Part shown: positions 1-5,567 of the stretch, piece after piece | How the letters are laid out: each line of letters opens with the position of its first letter | How positions within the stretch are numbered: the first letter of the stretch is position 1 | Source: a bacterium | Lineage (GTDB): Bacteria > Oederibacteriota > PGYV01 > DSBP01 | NCBI GenBank assembly: GCA_011049465.1 | Contig: DSBP01000256.1 | Coordinates: forward strand, 1-9,042 | Length of the DNA stretch: 9,042 bases | Reading direction: 5' to 3' | Translations under genes and position numbers: made by a program | The notes under the pieces: generated by a model | Told to the model about the DNA's origin: nothing | The model's database searches: none | The model's input: only the letters and a program-made list of their open reading frames with translations

Positions 1-9
1 CAAATATAT

Positions 10-36
10 ATTATATTATCGTCCGGGTTTTGTAAA
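10..36 (-). promoter_or_regulatory. possible leftward promoter at window edge
   Basis: Read on the minus strand, TTTACA (31-36) is followed after 15 nt by a perfect TATAAT (10-15). The -10 box matches consensus but the spacer is shorter than the usual 17 nt, and the surroundings are AT-rich, so chance similarity is a real possibility. It would drive a leftward gene outside the window. I cannot see that gene, so this stays weak. Confidence 0.25.
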
Positions 37-61
37 GGGCAAGTTTGGGGCGGGAATGGGA

Positions 62-95
62 GTTAAAATTTTGAATTTGAAATTTTTAAGTTGAA
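62..95. repeat. AT-rich degenerate repeat, copy 1
   Basis: This low-complexity stretch is built from runs of A and T broken by single G residues. It contains the word TTGAAATTTTTAAGTTGAA. A closely similar word (TTGAAATTTTAAGTTTAAA) is found on the opposite strand of 950-985, and the stretch at 120-154 has the same flavour. Such words recur in spacers of some candidate-phylum genomes, but I cannot count copies elsewhere. It lies downstream of the minus-strand membrane-protein gene and codes for nothing recognisable. Confidence 0.4.
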
Positions 96-119
96 GCCGA
101 CATACTCCGCTGTTTTTTG

Positions 120-154
120 TTAAACTTGGAAATTGCAAATTGAAAATTCCAATT
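120..154. repeat. AT-rich degenerate repeat with weak dyad, copy 2
   Basis: This AT-rich stretch just past the stop of the minus-strand gene has an imperfect dyad: TTGGAA (126-131) pairs with TTCCAA (147-152), with two more A-T pairs possible across a one-base bulge. It is followed on the plus strand by TTGTTTTTT. The stem has only two G-C pairs, so I do not call it a terminator. Its composition resembles 62-95 and 950-985. Confidence 0.35.
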
Positions 155-164
155 GTTTTTTCCC

Positions 165-542
165 TTACGCCATTCTGCTTACAACCTCTTTAACCAGCAC
201 ATAAAGCAGCAGGGAATAGAAGGCTACAAAAAAAAGCCAGAAAGGTTTGCCCTGCTCGTTCATGTTGAGCGGGCCGCGGAGAAACGCGAAGACGCAGGCT
301 GCTGCGAATGTGCATGCGGTAAAGATAACGATGATGCGGTTTATGTCATGCGCGCCAATGAAGATGAAAACCGCTGCCGGAATGGCAAGCAAAAAACCGG
401 ATCTCTTCAGCCCGGCGGCGGTGTTTTTGTTCGCGAACATGAAGTCAATGCATATGTAAAAACTGCCCGCGACAAGAATCCCAAGAATGCCTGCCTCTAC
501 AATTCTCCAGGATACCGCAAGAATAATCTCAAAGTCCGTCAT
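165..542 (-). CDS. small four-helix integral membrane protein, unknown function
   Basis: This encodes a 125-residue, strongly hydrophobic protein that I do not recognise. Four membrane helices are evident at about residues 14-36, 48-64, 68-88 and 100-118, with short charged loops between them (NKN and LKR at 38-47, NEQGK at 95-99). There is no cleavable signal peptide or catalytic motif. The ATG at 540-542 is preceded on the minus strand by a G-rich ribosome-site-like GGGGGTG (546-552), and a good sigma70-like promoter lies about 40 nt further upstream (582-610). That combination, with the alternation of hydrophobic helices and charged turns, argues for a real gene rather than a shadow; the overlapping plus-strand frame is polar and cysteine-rich and looks spurious. 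It stands alone on its strand, divergent from the PHP-lysS cluster and 655 nt away. Function unknown. Confidence 0.72.
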   Translation of the reverse strand: MTDFEIILAVSWRIVEAGILGILVAGSFYICIDFMFANKNTAAGLKRSGFLLAIPAAVFIFIGAHDINRIIVIFTACTFAAACVFAFLRGPLNMNEQGKPFWLFFVAFYSLLLYVLVKEVVSRMA

Positions 543-581
543 GATGCACCCCCGTGATAATATTTTAAAATACCTATAAAG

Positions 582-610
582 AGTATAGTTTAAGCGTTTT
601 AATAAGTCAA
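582..610 (-). promoter_or_regulatory. sigma70-like promoter for the small membrane protein
   Basis: On the minus strand, TTGACT (605-610) is separated by exactly 17 nt from TATACT (582-587), one mismatch from consensus in each box. Transcription would start near 575 and give a leader of about 33 nt before the ATG at 542. The strength of this promoter supports regular expression of the orphan membrane protein. Confidence 0.6.
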
Positions 611-703
611 GAAAAATGTGTGAAGTGAAAGGAAACGCAATATTCTCACTTTAAGAAGGGAAGTTGTGCCTTTTGCAGCCGAAACACTGCCTCACTTGAG
701 GTG

Positions 704-735
704 GGACGGGGCAGGCAGCGAAAAATTTCCCTGAT
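704..735 (-). repeat. left arm of imperfect inverted repeat
   Basis: The reverse complement of this 32-nt segment matches 877-908 at 28 of 32 positions by eye. The shared core reads ATCAGG, AAATTTT, CTGCC and GCCCCGTCC, with single mismatches between these blocks. The arms are separated by 141 nt. Similarity weakens just beyond the CCCCGTCC end, though a GTGTT word recurs further out. Confidence 0.65.
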
Positions 736-876
736 TGCCATGGGCCTGATCATGTTAATTTCACGATAGACTGCTGTGCGCGGCCCGGCTTACGCACGAT
801 TACGGGCGGGTCTGTTCTGAAGGCTTGTAGATTCGAGACGGGGAGAGGAGTTGCTTATACCTTTTCTAGGCATTAA

Positions 877-908
877 ATCAGGAAAATTTTCCACTGCCAG
901 CCCCGTCC
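877..908 (+). repeat. right arm of imperfect inverted repeat
   Basis: This is the partner of 704-735 in opposite orientation. It contains the perfect 12-nt palindrome GGAAAATTTTCC (881-892). The arm runs directly into the copy at 901-938 that is repeated downstream at 1004-1041, so the three copies share the CCCCGTCC-like block. Confidence 0.65.
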
Positions 909-938
909 TGCGATAGTGCGTGTTGGTGTAAAGGTTGT
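901..938 (+). repeat. direct repeat, copy A
   Basis: This 38-nt segment matches 1004-1041 at 28 of 38 positions with no gaps. Shared blocks are CCCC, TCCTGCG, GTGCGTGTT and GGTTGT. The copies lie 103 nt apart start to start in the same orientation. It overlaps the right arm of the inverted repeat, so the full repeat unit probably spans about 877-938. Confidence 0.55.
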
Positions 939-949
939 CTTGTAATCGT

Positions 950-985
950 ATTAACTTTAAACTTAAAATTTCAACTTTCAATTGC
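950..985. repeat. AT-rich degenerate repeat, copy 3
   Basis: This AT-rich stretch sits between the two direct repeats. Its opposite strand carries TTGAAATTTTAAGTTTAAA, close to the word in 62-95. It is mostly poly-A and poly-T steps with isolated G or C and has no coding signal. Confidence 0.4.
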
Positions 986-1003
986 CGTACTTGATGCTAC
1001 CCA

Positions 1004-1041
1004 CCCCATCCTGCGTCGGTGCGTGTTAAGGCATTGGTTGT
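1004..1041 (+). repeat. direct repeat, copy B
   Basis: This is the second copy of the 901-938 unit, about 74% identical over 38 nt. Its 3' end forms part of a hairpin (1031-1053) that copy A lacks, because the CAACC half is not conserved there. Confidence 0.55.
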
Positions 1042-1053
1042 TTAGCAACCTGC
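1031..1053 (+). other. small hairpin in the spacer
   Basis: GGTTG (1036-1040) pairs with CAACC (1046-1050) around a TTTAG loop, and GCA (1031-1033) can pair with TGC (1051-1053) across a two-base bulge. An A-run, not a T-run, follows on the plus strand, so it is not a plus-strand terminator. Its role is unknown. Confidence 0.4.
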
Positions 1054-1108
1054 AAAAAACAGGATTCACACCTTGATGAGTAATAACAAAAAGCCCTATT
1101 TTTTTAAG

Positions 1109-1137
1109 TTGTAAAACCCTCTTTTTTATTATATATT
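1109..1137 (+). promoter_or_regulatory. candidate promoter of the PHP-lysS-lol cluster
   Basis: TTGTAA (1109-1114) is followed after 17 nt by TATATT (1132-1137). The -10 box has one mismatch and the -35 box two. Transcription would begin near 1144 and give a leader of about 54 nt before the GTG at 1198. The region is very AT-rich and offers several overlapping TATA-like words, so the exact start is uncertain. Confidence 0.45.
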
Positions 1138-1161
1138 ATATAGATATATACATGAATTTTA

Positions 1162-1177
1162 AGGCGGTTTTTCGCCT
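1162..1177 (+). other. leader hairpin upstream of the PHP gene
   Basis: AGGCG (1162-1166) pairs with CGCCT (1173-1177) around a six-base loop rich in T. It falls inside the predicted leader, nine nt before the GGAG ribosome site. It is too small for a known riboswitch and is not followed by a T-run. It may only help set mRNA stability or translation. Confidence 0.35.
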
Positions 1178-1197
1178 GAATATAACGGAGATGAGAA

Positions 1198-2046
1198 GTG
1201 TCCGCAGCAGAAGCCTGGGCGGATCTTCACATCCATACAGTTAAGTCGGACGGCACGTTTACGGTCGAGAAGGTATTTGAGAGCGCCCGTCAGACGGGTG
1301 TATCGGCAATTGCCATAACCGACCACGATACTGTAGCGGGTGTGGAAGAGGCCCTTTATTGTGAAAAAAAGTACGGTGTAGAGTTTGTTCCCGGTGTGGA
1401 GCTTTCGGCTATTTACAACAAGCGGGAGGTTCATATAATAGGTTTGTATGTTGACTGGCGGGAACCGCGTTTCAGGGAAAAGCTTGCCAGGTTCCAAAAA
1501 GTAAGGGCTGAGCGCGCCAAAAGGATTATTAAAAAGCTCAAAGAGCACGGATTAAACGTCAAATATGAAGAGCTTTATGAGATGACCGAGAATATGGGAA
1601 ACGCCGGCAGGCTTCATATAGCGAGGCTGCTTGTTTCCAAAAGGCTTGTCAGGAGCATAAGAGACGCGTTTGACCGGTATCTGGCTGAAGGCAGGCCGGC
1701 TTATGTTGAGAAGGAACGGGTAACGGTAAAAGAGGCGATTGACATGATAAGGTCTGTCGGAGGGATATCGGTTCTCGCGCATCCCGCGCTTCTTCAAAAA
1801 GATGAGATGATAGAAAAGTGGGCTGAAACCGGGCTTGACGGGATTGAGGCTTACCACCCCGACCACAAAGGCGATGTTGCGGAAAAGTACCTGAAAATAG
1901 CAGGGCAGCTGGGCCTTCTTGTATCAGGCGGTTCTGACTGCCACGGAAGCCGCGGGAGCCACGGAAGAATAGGCGAGATAAAACTGCCGCACAGTGACTT
2001 TGAGAAGATCAGGGAGAAATACAGAAAGGCAGGAGAGAAGAGATGA
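1198..2046 (+). CDS. PHP-domain phosphoesterase (TrpH/YciV, RNase AM-like)
   Basis: This is a 282-residue metal-dependent phosphoesterase of the polymerase-and-histidinol-phosphatase family. The predicted metal ligands are all present: H11 and H13 in DLHIH, D42-H43-D44 in ITDHD, E68 in VPGVEL, H79, H195 in LAHP, H220 and the C-terminal D247 and H249 in GGSDCHG. Residues 95-190 form the helical insertion typical of the TrpH/YciV group. In E. coli that group member (RNase AM) is a 5'-3' exonuclease acting on short RNA 5' ends; the same activity here is inference, and DNA, oligonucleotide or bisphosphonucleotide substrates are also known for relatives. The GTG start is firm: GGAG (1187-1190) lies 7 nt upstream and an in-frame TGA sits at 1192-1194. 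It shares ATGA with the lysS start, implying translational coupling. Confidence 0.88.
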   Translation: MSAAEAWADLHIHTVKSDGTFTVEKVFESARQTGVSAIAITDHDTVAGVEEALYCEKKYGVEFVPGVELSAIYNKREVHIIGLYVDWREPRFREKLARFQKVRAERAKRIIKKLKEHGLNVKYEELYEMTENMGNAGRLHIARLLVSKRLVRSIRDAFDRYLAEGRPAYVEKERVTVKEAIDMIRSVGGISVLAHPALLQKDEMIEKWAETGLDGIEAYHPDHKGDVAEKYLKIAGQLGLLVSGGSDCHGSRGSHGRIGEIKLPHSDFEKIREKYRKAGEKR

Positions 2047-3566
2047 GCGGGGAAAAGAACGCGCCGCAGCCGGAAAAGAGCGAGGCGGAGATAATAAGCG
2101 GCAAAAAAGAGAACCTTGAGTTTTTAAAGGAAAAAGGCGTGGAGCCTTATGCCTATTCGTTTGACAGGACGCTTCCGGTTGAAGGGCTTCTTGAAAAATA
2201 CGGAGGCGCGGGCGAGGAGGAAGGCGCGGAAGATGAGCGCGCCGCGGGAAGAATAGTCTCCATACGCTCGCACGGCAAGACCGCGTTTATGCACATCAGG
2301 GATGAATCGGGCAAAATCCAGGCATATATAAGGCGCGATATATTGGGTGAGGAAAAACACGATCTTTTTAAGAAGTTTGATATAGGCGATATCGCGGGAG
2401 TCTCCGGGCCGGTCTTTAAAACACGCACGGGTGAACTGACCATCAAGGTTAAGGAGCTTACGCTTTTGACCAAATCGCTTCTGCCGCTTCCGGAAAAATG
2501 GCACGGGCTGAAAGACAAGGAGACGAGGTACAGGCACAGGTATCTTGACCTTATAGCGAACGGGGAAGTGAAGAAAAATTTTGAGACACGCATAAGTATA
2601 ATTAAAGAGATAAGAAAATTCCTTGACGGGCGGGGGTTTAAAGAGGTTGAGACGCCCATGCTTCACCCTATACCCGGCGGAGCCAAGGCAAGGCCGTTTT
2701 TGACGCATCACAACGCGCTTGATATTGACCTGTATATGAGGATTGCTCCCGAGCTTTATCTTAAGAGGCTGCTTGTCGGAGGGTTTGAAAGGGTATATGA
2801 GATAAACAGGAACTTCAGGAACGAGGGCATATCAATAAAGCATAATCCCGAGTTCACCATGCTTGAGCTTTACCAGGCGTACACGGACTACGAAGGCGTC
2901 ATGAACCTTATGGAGGAGATGACAGTGTATCTGGCGGATACAATACTTAATAAACGAGTGATAACATACCAGGGAACGGAGATTGACCTGTCCCCTCCGT
3001 GGAAGAGGCTCTCCATGAAAGACGCGGTAAAAGAGCACGGCGGGATAGATATTGATTCGCTGGATGACGGGCAACTCGCGGAAAAACTTAAAAGCAGGGG
3101 CGCTGAACTGCGGCAGGGGATAACCAGGGGAGAGCTTACAGCCATGCTGTTTGAGGAATTCGCTGAGGAAAAGCTTATACAGCCTGTCTTCATAACGGAT
3201 TTTCCCGTAGAGGTATCTCCGCTGTCAAAGGCGGGCAGAAAAGACAAGTCCATAGCCGAGAGGTTTGAGCCGTACATATTCGGCAGGGAAATAGGAAACG
3301 GATTCTCCGAATTAAACGACGCGGAGGATCAGGAAGAGCGTTTTAAGAAACAGATTGAGTCTGACGCTCATGGCGAGGTCTCAAAGGAGATTGACCGCGA
3401 TTATATTCAGGCGCTGAAGACGGGAATGCCGCCCGCAGGCGGGCTGGGAGTGGGTATTGACAGGCTGGTGATGTTTTTTACGGATTCAGCGTCAATCAGG
3501 GATGTAATTTTATTCCCGCTGCTGAGGCCGGAAGGCAAAGGGAAGAATGATGAACCGCAGGATTAA
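2043..3566 (+). CDS. lysS: lysyl-tRNA synthetase, class II
   Basis: This charges tRNA-Lys with lysine in the cytoplasm. At 507 residues it has the normal length of bacterial LysS. The N-terminal OB-fold anticodon-binding domain covers about 67-145 (RIVSIRSHGKT, FMHIRDESGKIQAYIRR). Class II motif 1 lies around 190-212 (GFKEVETPMLHP), motif 2 around 249-273 (FRNE at 258-261, then HNPEFT at 267-272) and motif 3 at 467-475 (GLGVGIDRL). The GGAKARPF stretch at 212-219 is characteristic of LysS. An acidic, glutamate-rich linker (about 54-66) precedes the OB fold and may be lineage-specific. AGGAG (2031-2035) sits 7 nt before the ATG, inside the end of the PHP gene, and the 4-nt overlap indicates coupling. 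lysS next to lolC and lolD is an arrangement also known from deltaproteobacterial genomes. Confidence 0.96.
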   Translation: MSGEKNAPQPEKSEAEIISGKKENLEFLKEKGVEPYAYSFDRTLPVEGLLEKYGGAGEEEGAEDERAAGRIVSIRSHGKTAFMHIRDESGKIQAYIRRDILGEEKHDLFKKFDIGDIAGVSGPVFKTRTGELTIKVKELTLLTKSLLPLPEKWHGLKDKETRYRHRYLDLIANGEVKKNFETRISIIKEIRKFLDGRGFKEVETPMLHPIPGGAKARPFLTHHNALDIDLYMRIAPELYLKRLLVGGFERVYEINRNFRNEGISIKHNPEFTMLELYQAYTDYEGVMNLMEEMTVYLADTILNKRVITYQGTEIDLSPPWKRLSMKDAVKEHGGIDIDSLDDGQLAEKLKSRGAELRQGITRGELTAMLFEEFAEEKLIQPVFITDFPVEVSPLSKAGRKDKSIAERFEPYIFGREIGNGFSELNDAEDQEERFKKQIESDAHGEVSKEIDRDYIQALKTGMPPAGGLGVGIDRLVMFFTDSASIRDVILFPLLRPEGKGKNDEPQD

Positions 3567-3588
3567 GAGCGAAAAGGAGATGTTTTAA

Positions 3589-4824
3589 ATGGCAAGGTCA
3601 TTTAATTATTTTGTCGGGCTAAGATACATGAGCGCCAAGAAGCAGGGGTTTTTATCCCTGATAAGCTTTATATCTGTGGCGGGCATAGCGCTCGGCGTCA
3701 CGGCGCTCATAGTTGTCATATCTGTTATGAATGGATTTCACGAGGATATAAGGGACAAGATAATAGGGACAAACGCGCATGTTGTGGCGGCGTCATATTC
3801 GAAAGACGGGATAAAGGATTACTCCAAAAAAATATCGGAGATAGAAAAAATACAGTATGTTGTGGACGCGGCGCCTTATTTCATGGGGCAGGTAATGCTG
3901 AAGTACGGGGACAAGGTTGAGGGGATTGTCCTTTGGGGCATAGAGCCGGTCTCGATGTCAAAGGTAAACAAGCTGGCGGAAAACATGATAAAAGGAGAAG
4001 TCGATTCCATCATGAAAGGGCTGAAAGACGGCCGGCGCGGCATAATAATAGGCAAGGAGCTTTCAAAGGCTCTTAATGTTGATGTGAATGATGAGCTGGT
4101 TCTCATATCGCCCGTCTTCAGGCAGACTCCCGCGGGATTGATGCCCAGGATGTTTAACATGAAGATTGTCGGTATCTTTGAGGCGGGAATGTATGACTAT
4201 GACTCCACCTTCGCGTATGTTTCCATTAAAAACGCGCAGGAGCTTTTTGACAGGGATGATGTAATTACGGGAATCGCCATAAAGGCCGACAAGATTGAAA
4301 ATGCGGCGTTTGTTGCCGCGGAGATACACCGCAAGTACAAGGACCTGTGGGCAAGGGACTGGATGAACATGAATAAAAACCTCTTTTCCGCGCTTCAGAT
4401 AGAAAAGATAGTCATGTTTATTATTCTCATCCTGATAGTCCTCGTCGCGGCGTTTAACATAGCAAGCACCCTGATAATGATAGTCATGAGAAAGACAAAA
4501 GACATAGGCATATTAAAATCAATGGGCGCGACCGGCGGGGATATAATGAATATATTTATTATACAGGGCGTCTCCACCGGCGTGATCGGCGCTGCGGTGG
4601 GTTTTGTGGCGGGCATCGCGCTGTGCCTTTACCTGCAGGCGTACCCGATATCAATGCCCGGCGGCGGCAGTATATATTACATAGACAAGCTTGCCGTATC
4701 AATTAAAATGGCCGAGGTGATTATAATTCCTTTTGCCGCTGTCTTGATATCATTCCTTGCGACGCTTTATCCGTCGTACCACGCGTCGAGGCTTGACCCG
4801 GTGGAGGCGATAAGATATGAGTAA
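3589..4824 (+). CDS. lolC: LolC/LolE-type lipoprotein-releasing permease
   Basis: This is the inner-membrane subunit that, with LolD, lifts outer-membrane lipoproteins out of the inner membrane and hands them to the periplasmic carrier LolA. The protein has 411 residues, the normal size. TM1 spans about 21-47 and includes the family hallmark GVTALIVVISVMNGF. A large periplasmic MacB-like domain covers about 50-265. The C-terminal FtsX domain has three helices at about 273-300, 320-350 and 375-395 and ends in the conserved SRLDPVEAIRYE. The segment NKNLFSALQIEK before TM2 is also typical of the family. AAGGAG (3574-3579) precedes the ATG at normal distance. The gene starts 22 nt after lysS and overlaps lolD by 8 nt. 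Only one permease gene is present here, so it may act as a homodimer, as in species with a single LolC/E-like subunit. I cannot tell LolC from LolE by sequence, so the symbol is a convention. Confidence 0.92.
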   Translation: MARSFNYFVGLRYMSAKKQGFLSLISFISVAGIALGVTALIVVISVMNGFHEDIRDKIIGTNAHVVAASYSKDGIKDYSKKISEIEKIQYVVDAAPYFMGQVMLKYGDKVEGIVLWGIEPVSMSKVNKLAENMIKGEVDSIMKGLKDGRRGIIIGKELSKALNVDVNDELVLISPVFRQTPAGLMPRMFNMKIVGIFEAGMYDYDSTFAYVSIKNAQELFDRDDVITGIAIKADKIENAAFVAAEIHRKYKDLWARDWMNMNKNLFSALQIEKIVMFIILILIVLVAAFNIASTLIMIVMRKTKDIGILKSMGATGGDIMNIFIIQGVSTGVIGAAVGFVAGIALCLYLQAYPISMPGGGSIYYIDKLAVSIKMAEVIIIPFAAVLISFLATLYPSYHASRLDPVEAIRYE

Positions 4825-5512
4825 CATACTTGTCGCCAGGGACATTATGAAGACTTTTGTGACGGGGAACAACCGTCTCAATGTGCTGAAAAATGTCAAT
4901 ATTGAGATACAAAAAGGAGAGCTTATAATGCTGATAGGCCCGTCAGGCGCGGGCAAGTCAACGTTCCTGTCGATTCTTGGGGGCTTGAGCAGGCCCACGC
5001 AGGGAAAAGTGCTTCTTAACACGCAGGATATTTACGGGCTCAACGACAACAGCCTCGCGGGGCTGAGAAACAGAAAGTTTGGGTTTGTATTTCAATTTCA
5101 TCATTTGCTGCATGAGTTTTCCGCGCTTGAAAATGTAATGCTGCCCGTTATGATGGCGGGAACCGGAAAAAAAGATGCCGCTGAGAAGGCGAAAAAAATA
5201 CTCATAACAATCGGGCTGGGCAGCAGGCTATCGCACAGGCCCTATGAGCTCTCCGGAGGAGAGCAGCAGCGGGTTGCCATAGCAAGGGCGCTTATAAATG
5301 AGCCGGATATTATTTTTGCCGACGAGCCGACGGGAAACCTTGACAAGCAGAATGCCGAGATAATACACAGGATAATACTTGATTTCAACAAGAGTTTTGG
5401 GCAGACATTTGTCATTGTTACGCACAACGAGCACCTGACTTCATACGGAAACAGGGTGGTGTATATAGACGACGGAAATATTAAAACAATAAAAAAAGGG
5501 AGCCAGGCATGA
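4817..5512 (+). CDS. lolD: LolD ATPase of the lipoprotein-releasing ABC transporter
   Basis: This is the cytoplasmic ATP-hydrolysing subunit that powers lipoprotein release by the permease encoded immediately upstream. The 231 residues form one complete ABC domain: Walker A GPSGAGKST (41-49), Q-loop Q93 in FVFQFHHLL, signature LSGGEQQRVAIARAL (145-159), Walker B IIFADEP (165-171) with catalytic E170, D-loop GNLD (173-176) and switch H203. The FQFHHLLHEFSALENV segment is typical of LolD and the related MacB/FtsE group, and the lolC context settles the choice. GGAGG (4803-4807) lies 9 nt before the ATG, inside lolC; the 8-nt overlap favours coupled translation and balanced subunit levels. Confidence 0.94.
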   Translation: MSNILVARDIMKTFVTGNNRLNVLKNVNIEIQKGELIMLIGPSGAGKSTFLSILGGLSRPTQGKVLLNTQDIYGLNDNSLAGLRNRKFGFVFQFHHLLHEFSALENVMLPVMMAGTGKKDAAEKAKKILITIGLGSRLSHRPYELSGGEQQRVAIARALINEPDIIFADEPTGNLDKQNAEIIHRIILDFNKSFGQTFVIVTHNEHLTSYGNRVVYIDDGNIKTIKKGSQA

Positions 5513-5550
5513 GGCTGCCCCCGGTTTTATCCGGAACCGCTTTTGCATAA
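5509..5550 (+). CDS. possible 13-codon leader frame between lolD and ilvE
   Basis: An ATG overlaps the lolD stop as ATGA (5509-5512) and opens a frame encoding MRLPPVLSGTAFA that ends with TAA at 5548-5550. GGGAG (5498-5502) sits 6 nt upstream, a good ribosome-site distance. The peptide could be translated by coupling with lolD and end 17 nt before the ilvE start. It holds two Leu and one Val but no run of branched-chain codons, so classical attenuation is not supported. It could be a decayed gene start or chance. Confidence 0.2.
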   Translation: MRLPPVLSGTAFA

Positions 5551-5567
5551 AAACAAGGAGGTAGAAA

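Larger units (their letters stand above)
611..1108. other. gene-free spacer with repeats and hairpins
   Basis: This roughly 500-nt stretch between the minus-strand promoter and the plus-strand promoter holds no gene I can support. The only open frame of any length (790-981, minus) is 63 codons and crosses repeat sequence. Its contents are an imperfect inverted repeat (704-735 and 877-908), a related direct copy (1004-1041), an AT-rich segment (950-985) and short stems such as GTGCG/CGCAC (776-780, 793-797) and CCTC/GAGG (690-693, 698-701). No tRNA, SRP RNA, tmRNA or riboswitch signature was recognised. It could be a decayed mobile element, a repeat cluster or an unrecognised structured RNA. 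Confidence 0.5.

Noticed and set aside
126..161. AT-rich hairpin followed by a T-run, terminator-like on the plus strand
   Set aside because: The stem has only two G-C pairs and a bulge, and no plus-strand gene is seen to end before it; the minus-strand gene reads into it from the wrong side for the T-run.
153..557. 134-codon plus-strand frame opposite the small membrane protein
   Set aside because: It is polar and cysteine-rich with no family resemblance and no good ribosome site, while the minus strand gives a coherent four-helix membrane protein with a promoter. It is an antisense shadow.
820..850. GATTCGAGAC resembling a tRNA T-loop
   Set aside because: There is no GTTC core, no acceptor stem and no anticodon arm at the right spacing.
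790..981. 63-codon minus-strand frame in the spacer
   Set aside because: It runs through repeat and AT-rich sequence, has no convincing ribosome site and resembles nothing known.
2124..2711. 195-codon minus-strand frame inside lysS
   Set aside because: It lies fully antisense to a well-conserved aminoacyl-tRNA synthetase and has no recognisable domain; long antisense frames are common opposite such genes.
3580..3588. Two-codon frame ATG TTT TAA ending immediately before the lolC start
   Set aside because: The ribosome site AAGGAG abuts its ATG with no spacing, so it is properly placed only for lolC at 3589.
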